A DNA stretch of 64,000 nt. Source: Sporomusa sp. KB1. GTDB taxonomy: Bacteria > Bacillota > Negativicutes > Sporomusales > Sporomusaceae. The position numbers and the translations under genes are program-made. The stretch spans positions 267,773-331,772 of the forward strand of contig NZ_VLKC01000001.1 in the NCBI RefSeq assembly GCF_007830295.1. Direction: 5' to 3'. Shown piece after piece: positions 51,060 through 59,440 of the stretch (position 1 is the first letter of the stretch; each line of letters starts with the position of its first letter). The notes beneath the pieces are model-generated. The model was given only the letters and a program-made list of their open reading frames with translations. It did no database searches and had not been told where the DNA came from.

Positions 51060-52229
51060 CTATAAAGCTTGTATTACCTGCACTTTCATACCTGGCATAA
51101 ATTCGGTATCCTTACCGGCTACAACGACTGTCTCATTTTCCGTCAGGCCAGATTGTATTTCCACAAATTCGTCATCCCTGATTCCAGTTTTGACCGTTCG
51201 CCGCTCCAGGCGGCTGTCCGGGTCGATCACCAAAACATAAGGCTCCGCATCACCCATTAGGGAGCCCTTCGGCACAGATAATACCCGTTGTTTGCCTGCA
51301 GTGTAAATCTTGACCTGATAGTAAGTACCCGGCTCGATCAAACCGCTGGAATTATTGATTTTATACTCCACGGTACGGTATTGGACCGGCGTCTCCAGCG
51401 GTGGTGACACTTGTGCAATTGCTAGCTCAAAATCGTTTTCTCCACCAGGATTCCCGCCTTTTATCAGGGAAGCATAGACCTTCTCCACAACTTTGTTTCT
51501 TTTTATCGCCATTTTGAAGTTTCCCGTAAGTGGCTGCAATTGTTCCAGAACATCGCTGGCAACATTATTCCGAAAATACAAGGACGCCAGTTCACCGATC
51601 AACACCAGCGATTCACCACTGCGCACGACCGCACCCGGCGTATGATACACCTGCAGTACATCGCCGTCACAGGGTGCCGTGATATGCTGTCTTCCTAACC
51701 GGGCAACCATTTCTCCGTGGTATGCCTGTGCCGAAGCCAGTTCTCCCGCAGCTGCCCTGAGGCTTGTGTCCGCCTCATCCAGCTGCTGCTGGGAAACCGC
51801 ATTCTGCACCGCTAACATCTGGTACCTGCGCAATGTATTTGTCCATTTTACAACATTAGCTTCGACGGAACGGACTTTCCCTTCTGCCTGCAGTACTTCA
51901 GCGGCCAATCCGCTATTGGCGATTTCACCCAGCAACTGCCCGGCCCTTACTCTATCACCCGGCTTGACATAAACCTGCTCGATAGTACCATCAGTTTCAA
52001 AATGCACATCCAGCATATTCGGCGAATATATATTTACGACCGGAAAGTAAACTACCGGCGCGATATCCCGGAACGAAACCCGCGCGTTTCTTACCCGGAC
52101 ATACTGGGAAGCGGCCATTTTCGCCACATGAGCGCTACTGGAAGTATTTACATAGATGCCATACCCCACCAGTAAACCGATTAGTATAATTGCACTAGCG
52201 AAAAACACATAAACATACTGTTTCTTCAT
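51060..52229 (-). CDS. RND/HlyD-type periplasmic adaptor, first gene of the export operon
   Basis: A 389-residue membrane fusion protein. It begins MKKQYVYVFFASAIILIGLL, a signal anchor, then has two lipoyl halves (GTIEQVYVKPGDRVRAGQLL; HITAPCDGDVLQVYHTPGAV) around a coiled-coil hairpin and a C-terminal beta-barrel and membrane-proximal domain (PKGSLMGDAEPYVLVID, SGLTENETVVVAGK). The open frame extends 9 codons upstream; the ATG at 52229 fits the signal anchor better. Its stop is 6 bases from the second adaptor gene. Two adaptor proteins in one NHLM operon is unusual and may mean that the exporter joins an outer-membrane channel encoded elsewhere. Confidence 0.88.
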   Translation of the reverse strand: MKKQYVYVFFASAIILIGLLVGYGIYVNTSSSAHVAKMAASQYVRVRNARVSFRDIAPVVYFPVVNIYSPNMLDVHFETDGTIEQVYVKPGDRVRAGQLLGEIANSGLAAEVLQAEGKVRSVEANVVKWTNTLRRYQMLAVQNAVSQQQLDEADTSLRAAAGELASAQAYHGEMVARLGRQHITAPCDGDVLQVYHTPGAVVRSGESLVLIGELASLYFRNNVASDVLEQLQPLTGNFKMAIKRNKVVEKVYASLIKGGNPGGENDFELAIAQVSPPLETPVQYRTVEYKINNSSGLIEPGTYYQVKIYTAGKQRVLSVPKGSLMGDAEPYVLVIDPDSRLERRTVKTGIRDDEFVEIQSGLTENETVVVAGKDTEFMPGMKVQVIQAL

Positions 52230-52378
52230 CGCACTCTCTCCCAGATACAAAATCACTACATATTTTACAGCCGCCTACAGCATGTATTAGATTCGCTCAC
52301 CTTGCCGAAAATCTGCTGACTGATTCTCATACTCAGAGTATAGTCCCACCACCGTGTTGTCAGCACAATTCGTACTTT

Positions 52379-52416
52379 GAGGCAACGCCCAAGCTTCCCG
52401 GCTTGGGCGTTACCTC
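52379..52416. repeat. 16-bp stem upstream of the NHLM export operon
   Basis: GAGGCAACGCCCAAGC (52379-52394) and GCTTGGGCGTTACCTC (52401-52416) pair with one mismatch around a 6-base loop. This is the strongest hairpin in the 620-base gap between the export operon and the ICMT-like gene. No U-tract follows on either strand, so it is not a standard terminator. It overlaps the stop of a short minus-strand ORF. Confidence 0.65.
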
Positions 52417-52499
52417 AGGAATTCCAGACCCTTTACTAATTCTCCCGAAAAGACAGAGACCTCAATTCCTTTACTGGCCATCATTTCTGCCAGCGACAT
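52410..52499 (-). CDS. Possible 29-codon peptide ORF ahead of the export operon
   Basis: The minus strand reads ATG at 52499 with a weak CCTAGG box, then 28 codons (MSLAEMMASKGIEVSVFSGE and a short tail ending FLR). The same frame is open upstream to 52556 and looks protein-like (ERGLIRLLRLSLGH). It could be a small peptide, the tail of a decayed gene, or chance. It shows no NHLP or Nif11-type leader and no double-glycine site, so I do not claim that it is the cargo of the exporter. The remaining 52417-52876 region holds no other gene I can support. Confidence 0.2.
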   Translation of the reverse strand: MSLAEMMASKGIEVSVFSGELVKGLEFLR

Positions 52500-52876
52500 A
52501 TGACCTAGGCTCAATCTGAGTAATCGAATGAGTCCGCGTTCCTCAATGAACCAGCATCAGTTTCAAGTTAATCGTTTTCACTCTGTGCCTCCAAATCCCA
52601 GTTGTTCCTTTTATTCATTTTTAAGGCAAAATTGGCATTATTTTATCTCTAGTTTATTCTTCTTTTCGTATTTTGTCTATTTTTTTATGGCTTCACTAAA
52701 TCGTTAGGCCTTACCTTACATCAACCACAAAAATGTTTTATCAGACTTAATACACTATCAATATTAACTGATAAACAAAAACACTTTGTAATTAAAAATA
52801 GGGCTTACCAATTCGATATATCTTTCTCGAAACTAACTTTGTCTATATAATTAAAAAGAAAAGGAGAAATTCGAAA

Positions 52877-53491
52877 ATGGAATATATATATTTAATCTTA
52901 TTGTGGTGCCTATGGTGTACGCTTCATAGTGTAATGATCTCATTGACCATTACAAATTATCTTAAAAATAGAATGGGAAGCAAATACCGATTTTATCGAC
53001 TTATATTTAATCTTATATCGCTAACAACTCTAATGCCGGTAGCCTTTTATAGTACAGGTTTAAAAAGCGAGGTGTTATTCCAGTGGAGTGGCTTTTCGCT
53101 GATAATCCAGTCATTATTAATGATAATTGTAGTAACACTTTTCTTTGCAGGCTTAAAAAAATATGACATGCTACAGTTTTTAGGAATTAGGCAAATTAAA
53201 TCTGGAAACTCACATATTCTTTTGTCTGCAACTGGTGATATTGACACATCGGGAATTTTTAGATTAACACGACATCCCTGGTACTTAGCGGTAATCATCT
53301 TTATTTGGCTACGCGATATATATGTTTCAACGCTGATTATTAACCTTATTCTTACAGTTTACATAGTAATCGGTACGGTTCTTGAAGAGAATAAGATTAT
53401 TGCAGAGTATGGAACTAGTTATCGCAGGTATCAAGAAAAGGTATCCATGCTTTTCCCATTTAAGTGGCTATTTTCGAAAAAATTGTTTTAA
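52877..53491 (+). CDS. ICMT/NnrU-like membrane methyltransferase family protein
   Basis: A 204-residue membrane protein with about five helices. The C-terminal part carries the isoprenylcysteine/phospholipid methyltransferase pattern: FRLTRHPWYLAVIIF (the RHP.Y SAM-pocket motif) and EENKIIAEYGTSYRRYQEKV (E..KI...G..Y..Y). Related proteins are annotated as NnrU-like or as protein-S-isoprenylcysteine methyltransferases, and bacterial substrates are mostly unknown. AAAAGGAG precedes the ATG with good spacing. No functional partner is evident next to it. Confidence 0.8.
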   Translation: MEYIYLILLWCLWCTLHSVMISLTITNYLKNRMGSKYRFYRLIFNLISLTTLMPVAFYSTGLKSEVLFQWSGFSLIIQSLLMIIVVTLFFAGLKKYDMLQFLGIRQIKSGNSHILLSATGDIDTSGIFRLTRHPWYLAVIIFIWLRDIYVSTLIINLILTVYIVIGTVLEENKIIAEYGTSYRRYQEKVSMLFPFKWLFSKKLF

Positions 53492-53730
53492 CCCCATCTC
53501 TTTGCCGCTGGCCCGCGTTTTTCATTCCACCAAAAGTACCGGCAGGCAGCCGAGCAGAACCTTTTTGTCCTACCGCGTGTTTTTGCCGAATCGGAATTTT
53601 ATAATGAATCTAACGAAAAAAGGCTTTTTACATAAAATCTCGGTTATACTAAATGGGCTGAAAGATTGTATAATTGCGTCAATTTTTAGCTGTGACATAG
53701 TAAAGCAAAAATATTGGGAGCGTGTAATTT

Positions 53731-54105
53731 ATGGAGATGAAACTGAATCCTGTAGTTTGGTTTGAGATTCCTGTGGTGGATATGGAAAGAGGCAGAGCTT
53801 TCTATGAGTCAGTATTTGACAGAAAACTTACTATTGTCGACATGGGTTCGAGACAGATGGCTATGTTTCCGATGGAAATGGGTGTTCCTGGCGTTGGCGG
53901 GGCGCTGGTGCAGGAGGAACACTTTGTGCCGTCCTATGCTGGAACAATAGTATACTTTTCTGTGACCGACATAACCAATACACTGAACAAGGTAGTTGCG
54001 AACAAGGGGAAAGAGCTGATCCCTAAGACTAGTATCGGAGAATATGGTTATTGCGCTTATTTTGAAGACAGTGAGGGCAATCGGATCGGGCTGCACACAA
54101 TGTAG
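53731..54105 (+). CDS. VOC (glyoxalase/bleomycin-resistance) superfamily protein
   Basis: A 124-residue protein with the paired beta-alpha-beta-beta-beta units of the vicinal oxygen chelate fold: VVWFEIPVVDMERGRAFYES at the start and GYCAYFEDSEGNRIGLHTM at the end. The glutamate and histidine near the C-terminus fit metal binding. Members include glyoxalase I-like enzymes, epimerases and resistance proteins, so no activity is assigned. GGGAG lies upstream of the ATG. It stands between an ICMT-like gene and a bidirectional terminator, about 240 bases after the former. Confidence 0.85.
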   Translation: MEMKLNPVVWFEIPVVDMERGRAFYESVFDRKLTIVDMGSRQMAMFPMEMGVPGVGGALVQEEHFVPSYAGTIVYFSVTDITNTLNKVVANKGKELIPKTSIGEYGYCAYFEDSEGNRIGLHTM

Positions 54106-54164
54106 TAATTCCAGACACTAAATCTGATCTACGTCTTACTTCATTAGAGTTAAGTTGTATAGTG

Positions 54165-54198
54165 TGAGAACCTGGATTAGAATCCAGGTTCTCATTTT
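54165..54198 (+). terminator. Terminator after the VOC gene
   Basis: TGAGAACCTGGATT and AATCCAGGTTCTCA form a perfect 14-bp stem around AG, followed by TTTT. It may also stop transcription from the convergent MFS gene. Confidence 0.85.
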
Positions 54199-54220
54199 GA
54201 TGATGCAATTACTTACCGAT

Positions 54221-55384
54221 TCAGTTCATAGAAAATCGCAGTTTAGCTGTAATAAAAATAAGTATTACAATACCAGCACCCAAAAACAGCCAAAGAGTTT
54301 GGTAACTTCCCTGAGAAAGCAACAAGCTGCCAAGAGCAGTGCCTAAACCCCCACCACCAAAAAGACCTAAGCCAATTAACGCTGAAGGAAGTCCTTTATT
54401 TTCAGTTGCAACATCAAAAGCAATTGTCGCTAAGGTAGATTGAATAAAAATATATCCAAATCCTAAACTAATCGTAGCCAGCCACCCCGCTTGCCAATAA
54501 GGGAAAATTACCAAAGTAAGAGCTGTGCATAAAGCAAGAAACTCACCGATTATAATCGTCTTTTTGTGACCATATTTTTGTCCAAACTTGCCAACTTGAG
54601 AACCAGCAAGCAGACAAGCAAAACCGTAAAACATCACTACCATCCCAACTTGTACGTAATCCAGACCTGCAATTTCATGCAAAAATGCTCCTAAATAACT
54701 ATATAGGCCAAGTAATAAAAATCCCGTAACCAATGCAAGCGGAAAGATTATCATTCCCTTAGGCGTCAGGGCTACCCGTTTGATTTCAAGAAAAAAATTG
54801 CAGTTTAATGGCTGGGAAGCATCTTTAGGCAGTTTTTTCAAAAAGGTGAGCATACAGAGCGTTAATACGGCAAAAAAAATAAAAGCTACGCGCCAGCTAA
54901 TGAAGTTAGCGAAAATCCCTCCTAATCCAACACTTAACCCTTGACCAAGAAAAACAATCCCCATAAACCTTCCTACATATTTCTGACGCTCCAATAAGGA
55001 TACCGTGTCACCTATCACCGCCAATGACACAGCAATCACCCCGGCAGCAAAAAAGCCTGTTATAATCCGCCAAAGACATAACATCCATAAAGAAGTAGCA
55101 ATGGCACAACCAAGAGTACCCAAAGCAAGTCCACATACAATCCACTGTAGTATCCTAGCTTTACCCCAACGGTCACTAATAAACCCATAGACAGGCTGCA
55201 TTATCCCATAGGGCATCATATATGCGGTTAGTATAATGCTTACTTGAGAGACCGAAACTCCAAATCCAACTGCAATTGCTGGCAAGATAGGAGAAACAAT
55301 CCAATTATCCGCCGCAGAAATAAATCCTGCAAAACCTAATATCCAAACTAATTTATTATCTGTCATTGAACATTTGCGAATCAT
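54221..55384 (-). CDS. MFS transporter, drug-efflux-like
   Basis: A 387-residue carrier with 12 membrane segments. WILGFAGFISAADNWIVSPI in TM1, the TM2-3 loop PVYGFISDRWGKARILQWIV and IITGFFAAGVIAVSLAVIGD in TM5 resemble the DHA1/AraJ drug-efflux group. The ATG at 55384 has GGTGAG before it. Charged Asp14-type residues in TM1 are common in multidrug exporters. No regulator gene lies next to it, and the substrate is unknown. Confidence 0.82.
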   Translation of the reverse strand: MIRKCSMTDNKLVWILGFAGFISAADNWIVSPILPAIAVGFGVSVSQVSIILTAYMMPYGIMQPVYGFISDRWGKARILQWIVCGLALGTLGCAIATSLWMLCLWRIITGFFAAGVIAVSLAVIGDTVSLLERQKYVGRFMGIVFLGQGLSVGLGGIFANFISWRVAFIFFAVLTLCMLTFLKKLPKDASQPLNCNFFLEIKRVALTPKGMIIFPLALVTGFLLLGLYSYLGAFLHEIAGLDYVQVGMVVMFYGFACLLAGSQVGKFGQKYGHKKTIIIGEFLALCTALTLVIFPYWQAGWLATISLGFGYIFIQSTLATIAFDVATENKGLPSALIGLGLFGGGGLGTALGSLLLSQGSYQTLWLFLGAGIVILIFITAKLRFSMN

Positions 55385-55509
55385 TCGTCTCACCGCATTT
55401 TCTAAAAAATCACTCGCCGTTGTTTGTAATGTATATGTGCCACTACAACTACTTAACTTTTAGCATATGGATAACTCCATTATACCGCTAAATGCTAGTA
55501 GTATAAATT

Positions 55510-55554
55510 AAAAAACCATAGTTTAAGCCTGCTACGGCTTCCTATCGGTTTTTT
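55510..55554. terminator. Hairpin with flanking A and T runs, possible bidirectional terminator
   Basis: AAAAAACC-ATAG and CTAT-CGGTTTTTT enclose an inner AAGCC/GGCTT stem. Located between the aminopeptidase gene and the MFS gene, which both run to the left, so it may terminate antisense transcription or read-through. Confidence 0.5.
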
Positions 55555-55646
55555 GCCATGTTCTACAATATATAGCCATGTCATTTCCGTCCCAAAAACT
55601 GTACTGCTACACAACTTTTGATTGAAAATTTTGGCGAAGCAAAGTC

Positions 55647-55676
55647 AAAAAACCTCTCCACAAATATGCAGAGAGG
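55647..55676 (-). terminator. Rho-independent terminator after the aminopeptidase gene
   Basis: On the minus strand CCTCTC and GAGAGG pair, with TGCA..TGTG extending the loop side, followed by TTTTTTG. It lies about 70 bases after the stop. Confidence 0.7.
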
Positions 55677-55742
55677 ATATCTACGATTTCTAAGCATTTA
55701 TTTAATTTACACTTTCGTTCATCGTTTTTTATTTTGCATCTT

Positions 55743-57122
55743 TTATAGTGATGATAAAAATGCCATGTAACCCTTTTTAGTTTCGTACACATCGGCCTTG
55801 CTTACGACCTCCCAAGGAGCATGCATATTGAGCAATGCCACACCGCAATCTATTACTTGCATACCATAAAGTGACAAAATATAAGCAATGGTACCGCCGC
55901 CGCCAAAATCGACCTTCCCAAGTTCTGCTGTCTGATACGCAACGTTATGTTCATCTAAAATTTGTCTTAATTTTCCAATATATTCTGCATTTGCATCATT
56001 TGAACCGGATTTTCCCCTTGCGCCTGTAAACTTGTTGAATACCATTCCTTTTGCAAAATAAGCGGCATTTTTCTTTTCAAATGCCGAAGCAAATGTTGGA
56101 TCAAAGGCTGCGCTAACATCTGATGATAACATTCTCGAATTAGCAAGTGTTCTTCTAAGTATAAGTTCTGAATATCCGCCCATTGCATTTAATACTTCTG
56201 CTACTGTATTTTCAAAAAATTTTGATCGCATGCCGGTTGCACCAACACTGCCTATCTCTTCCTTGTCAACAAGGATTGTACAGGCTGTTCTCTTTATGCT
56301 GTCAAATTCAAACATTGCTGCTAAGGAAGTATACGCGCATACCCTATCATCATGACCATAAGCCATAATCATGCTCTTATCAATTCCCGCTTCCCTTGCT
56401 TTTCCTGCTGGAACCACTTCTAATTCTGCTGAAATAAAATCTTCTTCCTCAATGCCATATTTATCCTTGATATGTTTTAAAATCTGTTTTTTTACAGCAT
56501 CTTTTTCTTCACCCTTTAATGGCTTATTTCCAATAATTACATTAAGTTCTTCGCCTTCAATTACTTTTTCCGCCTTCTTTTCAAGTTGCTCATGTGATAA
56601 ATGAATAAGCAAATCTGAAATGAACACCACAGGATCTTTCTCATTTTCACCAATTACTATTTCAACAACCGTTCCATCTTTTTTTACTACAACGCCATGG
56701 ATTGCCAGTGGTAAAGTAACCCACTGGTATTTTTTTATTCCGCCATAATAATGAGTATCAAGATAAGCTAACTCTGTATCCTCATATAATGGATTCTGCT
56801 TAATGTCAAGTCTTGGAGAATCTATGTGTGCCCCTAATATATTCATTCCTTGTTCAATTGGATTTTCACCAATCAAAAATAAAGCAATTGCCTTCTTCAT
56901 ATTTATAGCAAATACTTTATCTCCGGCCTTTAACTTTGTTTTATTTTTTATAATGTCTGCCAGATTTTTATAACCGGATTTTTCTGCCATTTCCACAGAG
57001 ATTTTCACGCATTCTCGCTCTGTTTTTCCGCCATCTAAGAATTTTAAATATTCATTATTGACCGATTCTAATTCCTTCAATTCTTCATTATCATATTTTG
57101 TCCAAATGTTTTTTCTTTCCAT
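55743..57122 (-). CDS. M18-family aspartyl-type aminopeptidase
   Basis: A 459-residue metallo-aminopeptidase of family M18, a cytosolic dodecameric enzyme that removes N-terminal (often acidic) residues from peptides. Expected metal and catalytic residues are seen in order: His in GAHIDSPRLD (about residue 96), Asp in YGHDDRVCAYTS, the Glu pair in DKEEIGSVGATG, SSDVSAAFDPTF and the final His in LLNMHAPWEVV. The ATG at 57122 follows GAAGG; two more codons upstream are possible. The gene is a single transcription unit between terminators. A general peptide-turnover role is most likely. Confidence 0.93.
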   Translation of the reverse strand: MERKNIWTKYDNEELKELESVNNEYLKFLDGGKTERECVKISVEMAEKSGYKNLADIIKNKTKLKAGDKVFAINMKKAIALFLIGENPIEQGMNILGAHIDSPRLDIKQNPLYEDTELAYLDTHYYGGIKKYQWVTLPLAIHGVVVKKDGTVVEIVIGENEKDPVVFISDLLIHLSHEQLEKKAEKVIEGEELNVIIGNKPLKGEEKDAVKKQILKHIKDKYGIEEEDFISAELEVVPAGKAREAGIDKSMIMAYGHDDRVCAYTSLAAMFEFDSIKRTACTILVDKEEIGSVGATGMRSKFFENTVAEVLNAMGGYSELILRRTLANSRMLSSDVSAAFDPTFASAFEKKNAAYFAKGMVFNKFTGARGKSGSNDANAEYIGKLRQILDEHNVAYQTAELGKVDFGGGGTIAYILSLYGMQVIDCGVALLNMHAPWEVVSKADVYETKKGYMAFLSSL

Positions 57123-57246
57123 GAACAAATACCTTCTTTCTTTCTCTTTTGCACTAACAAGTATTGTATCACATCTCGATTCTGTTTGGAGCTAAAGGAT
57201 CAAGTTCGTATCATTGTGTAAAAAGGAAGTAGCAGCCCTACAGGAG

Positions 57247-57303
57247 AAAAAAAACCGCAAAATAGTGGCCGACATAAAATAGCCACCATTTTGCGGTTTT
57301 TTA
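57247..57303 (-). terminator. Strong terminator after the flavodiiron gene
   Basis: AAACCGCAAAATAGTGGC (57252-57269) and GCCACCATTTTGCGGTTT (57282-57299) form an 18-bp stem with one mismatch, flanked by A and T runs on both sides. It serves the flavodiiron gene that ends at 57336 and would work in both directions. Confidence 0.88.
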
Positions 57304-57335
57304 TTTACATTTTCCCTAACATTTTCTGCCTCAGG

Positions 57336-58550
57336 TTATGCCTTTACACTTGCTGCAATCGCATCAGCCAAAGCATCTAGTTCTGCCTCTTGTTCCGCTT
57401 TTAATGAGGACTTGAAATCCAACGCATCGCCAATGAGCTCGGATTTTTTGAAGTATTCTGTTACATATTCCACCATGCGGTTTTTCGCCGCCGATGCCCA
57501 GCTATGGTTGCCAACTACAGCAAATTTACGGTTTTGGAAATGCAAGCATTTGAGATCATGAAGCAAATTTTCCATGGTAAGGTACAGGTTTAGATTATAG
57601 GTCGGTGCAGCCAATACCAAGTGGCTATACTTCCAAGCTTCGGCAACAACGAAGGAAGAATGGGTTTTGGATACGTCAAACATCCGCATATCAGTGATGC
57701 CGCGCAATGCCAATTTATTGGCCAAAGCATTGGCAACAGCTGCGGTGTTGCCGTACATAGATGCAAAGGCAATAAGCACGCCTTTCTTTTCCGGCTCGTA
57801 ACTGCTCCAAGCGTTATATTTGCCCACTATGTATTGAATCATTTCCGGGGTACGATAGATTGGGCCATGTAGCGGTGCAATCATTTCAATGCCAAGCGGC
57901 AATAGTTTTTTCAACGCCAATTGGACTTGTGGCCCGAATTTGCCGACGATATTGCTGTAATACCGGCGAGCATCGGCAAGATACACGGCTTCATAATCCA
58001 CTTCGTCTGCGAAAATGTTGCCGCTGAGAATACCAAAAGTACCGAACGCATCGGCGGAAAAGAGAAGCTTTTCTGTTTGTTCAAAGGTAACTGTAACTTC
58101 CGGCCAATGCACCATTGGCGCTTTGAATGATTGTAGTTTGTGCCGGCCGAGATCAATGACATCCCCTTCGCCGACAGTAACATAGTTATCCGGACAAGGC
58201 TTTCCATAGAATTGCTCGAAGAAGGTAAAGATTTTAGCGTTGCCGACAATTTTCACATCCGGGTACATTTCCACCAAATCCACCAAGGCTGCGCAGTGGT
58301 CAGGCTCCATATGGTTGATAACAAGGTAGTCTAATTTCCGGTTCTGCAGTAAGTATTTTACATTGGTCAGAAATTGCACCCGGATTGATGCGTCGACCGA
58401 GTCAATTACTGCTGTTTTTTCATCTAAAATAAGGTAGGAATTGTAGCTCACCCCATTAGGTAGCGGAAGCATATTTTCAAACCGTTCGGTAGAAAAATCG
58501 TTGCCACCGATCCAGTACACATCCTTCTTAATCTCTTGTATACATTGCAT
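57336..58550 (-). CDS. Flavodiiron protein (A-type O2/NO reductase)
   Basis: A 404-residue two-domain protein: an N-terminal metallo-beta-lactamase-like diiron domain (about 1-250) and a C-terminal flavodoxin domain (about 255-400). Iron ligands are visible in NHMEPDHCAAL (H.E.D motif), MVHWPEVTV, SADAFGTFG (bridging Asp) and IAPLHGPIYR. The FMN-binding loop is FASMYGNTAA. It reduces oxygen to water, or NO, in the cytosol of anaerobes, with electrons from a rubredoxin or another carrier. The ATG at 58550 is 9 bases from AGGAAGG; one three codons upstream touches that box. A rubrerythrin-like gene lies just upstream, a sensible oxidative-stress neighbour. Confidence 0.94.
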   Translation of the reverse strand: MQCIQEIKKDVYWIGGNDFSTERFENMLPLPNGVSYNSYLILDEKTAVIDSVDASIRVQFLTNVKYLLQNRKLDYLVINHMEPDHCAALVDLVEMYPDVKIVGNAKIFTFFEQFYGKPCPDNYVTVGEGDVIDLGRHKLQSFKAPMVHWPEVTVTFEQTEKLLFSADAFGTFGILSGNIFADEVDYEAVYLADARRYYSNIVGKFGPQVQLALKKLLPLGIEMIAPLHGPIYRTPEMIQYIVGKYNAWSSYEPEKKGVLIAFASMYGNTAAVANALANKLALRGITDMRMFDVSKTHSSFVVAEAWKYSHLVLAAPTYNLNLYLTMENLLHDLKCLHFQNRKFAVVGNHSWASAAKNRMVEYVTEYFKKSELIGDALDFKSSLKAEQEAELDALADAIAASVKA

Positions 58551-58632
58551 GACATTCATCCTTCCTGATTTATGATTCCTATTAATTTGTTTTCGTCAGT
58601 TTTATTGTAACAAAAGTCTAAAATGTCTTCAA

Positions 58633-59133
58633 TTATGCATTTACAATCTGTTTGAGTTTATGGCTGATTTCTGTAACATGACGTTGCTCTTCACCTTTTA
58701 ATTTCAAAAATACAGTCTTTGCATCTTCAAATTTGGAACATTTAGCTAATTCATCATAAAGTAAAATTGAATCTTTTTCAGCACCTAAAGCTAATTTAAT
58801 AATATTTCCCACAGTTGCCAACTCATTGATAATGCGCTCTGCATCCTGTTCAGTCGGAAATACATGGGATTCTACCAGTACAGTTAAATATTTTGAAGTC
58901 TCTGCATCAAATAAATATTCCGCACTATGAGCCTCTTTGCAAGCTTCAATCCGATTGAAATACTCTGTAAAGGTACTTAGATGTTCTTGTTCTTCTTCCA
59001 TTAATATTTTAAATAACGCCTTAGCTTGTGTATCATTAAATTTGTTATATGCCTTCTGATAGAAATTGAAACCTCTTTTTTCAATGTTCATTGCAATTCT
59101 CAAGCCTTCAAGATCACTCAATAAATTCTCCAT
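58633..59133 (-). CDS. Rubrerythrin-like ferritin-superfamily diiron protein
   Basis: A 166-residue four-helix-bundle protein. Glu and His residues typical of the rubrerythrin diiron site are in NIEKRGFNFYQ, EEEQEHLSTF, LGAEKDSILLYDELA and KGEEQRHVTEI. The C-terminal rubredoxin domain of classical rubrerythrin is absent, so the electron donor must be another protein. Likely role: peroxide removal or iron handling under oxidative stress. It is 83 bases upstream of the flavodiiron gene on the same strand. Confidence 0.88.
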   Translation of the reverse strand: MENLLSDLEGLRIAMNIEKRGFNFYQKAYNKFNDTQAKALFKILMEEEQEHLSTFTEYFNRIEACKEAHSAEYLFDAETSKYLTVLVESHVFPTEQDAERIINELATVGNIIKLALGAEKDSILLYDELAKCSKFEDAKTVFLKLKGEEQRHVTEISHKLKQIVNA

Positions 59134-59158
59134 ATTATACCTCTCTTTTGAATAATTG

Positions 59159-59317
59159 TTATCCTTTGATATCAGTTCTATAAAATTTAATATCTTCCTC
59201 CTTTTTTACAAAAATTTCTGCATAAAATGTTAAAAATTTTGATAGTGCCAATAAATATGCGCAAAAATCATCGTTGCGCCCCAAAATGTAGGCCGCTTTT
59301 TGATAAAAGTCTTTCAC
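59159..59317 (-). CDS. Hypothetical 52-codon ORF before the rubrerythrin-like gene
   Basis: A GTG-started frame of 52 codons (VKDFYQKAAYILGRNDDFCA ... FYRTDIKG) ending 25 bases before the diiron-protein start. It looks protein-like (aromatic and charged, helical) but matches no family I know. The frame stays open upstream through a terminator hairpin, so any longer version is doubtful. It may be a small gene co-expressed with the diiron protein or a gene remnant. Confidence 0.3.
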   Translation of the reverse strand: MKDFYQKAAYILGRNDDFCAYLLALSKFLTFYAEIFVKKEEDIKFYRTDIKG

Positions 59318-59338
59318 CAGGTCCCAACTCGACAAGCG

Positions 59339-59367
59339 AAAAAAAAAATACCCAGCATAGTTGCTGG
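59339..59367 (-). terminator. Rho-independent terminator after the MDR oxidoreductase gene
   Basis: CCCAGCA and TGCTGGG form a 7-bp stem with an ATAGT-side loop, followed on the minus strand by TATTTTTTTTT. It lies about 75 bases after the oxidoreductase stop. Confidence 0.8.
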
Positions 59368-59440
59368 GCCGAAGAAAGTGCTCCCACATAGTAGAATTTG
59401 ACATATGGATTATATATCTTCAAAGTGCCAGTTAGTTTAC

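Noticed and set aside
53492..53730. A minus-strand open stretch between the ICMT-like and VOC genes (about 40 codons, rich in Gly, Arg and Lys)
   Set aside because: No start codon with a ribosome site and no recognisable motif; probably non-coding.
59318..59404. Upstream extension of the small frame before the rubrerythrin-like gene
   Set aside because: It reads through the CCCAGCA/TGCTGGG terminator and its T run, so an 81-codon protein is unlikely; only the 52-codon GTG version was listed, at low confidence.
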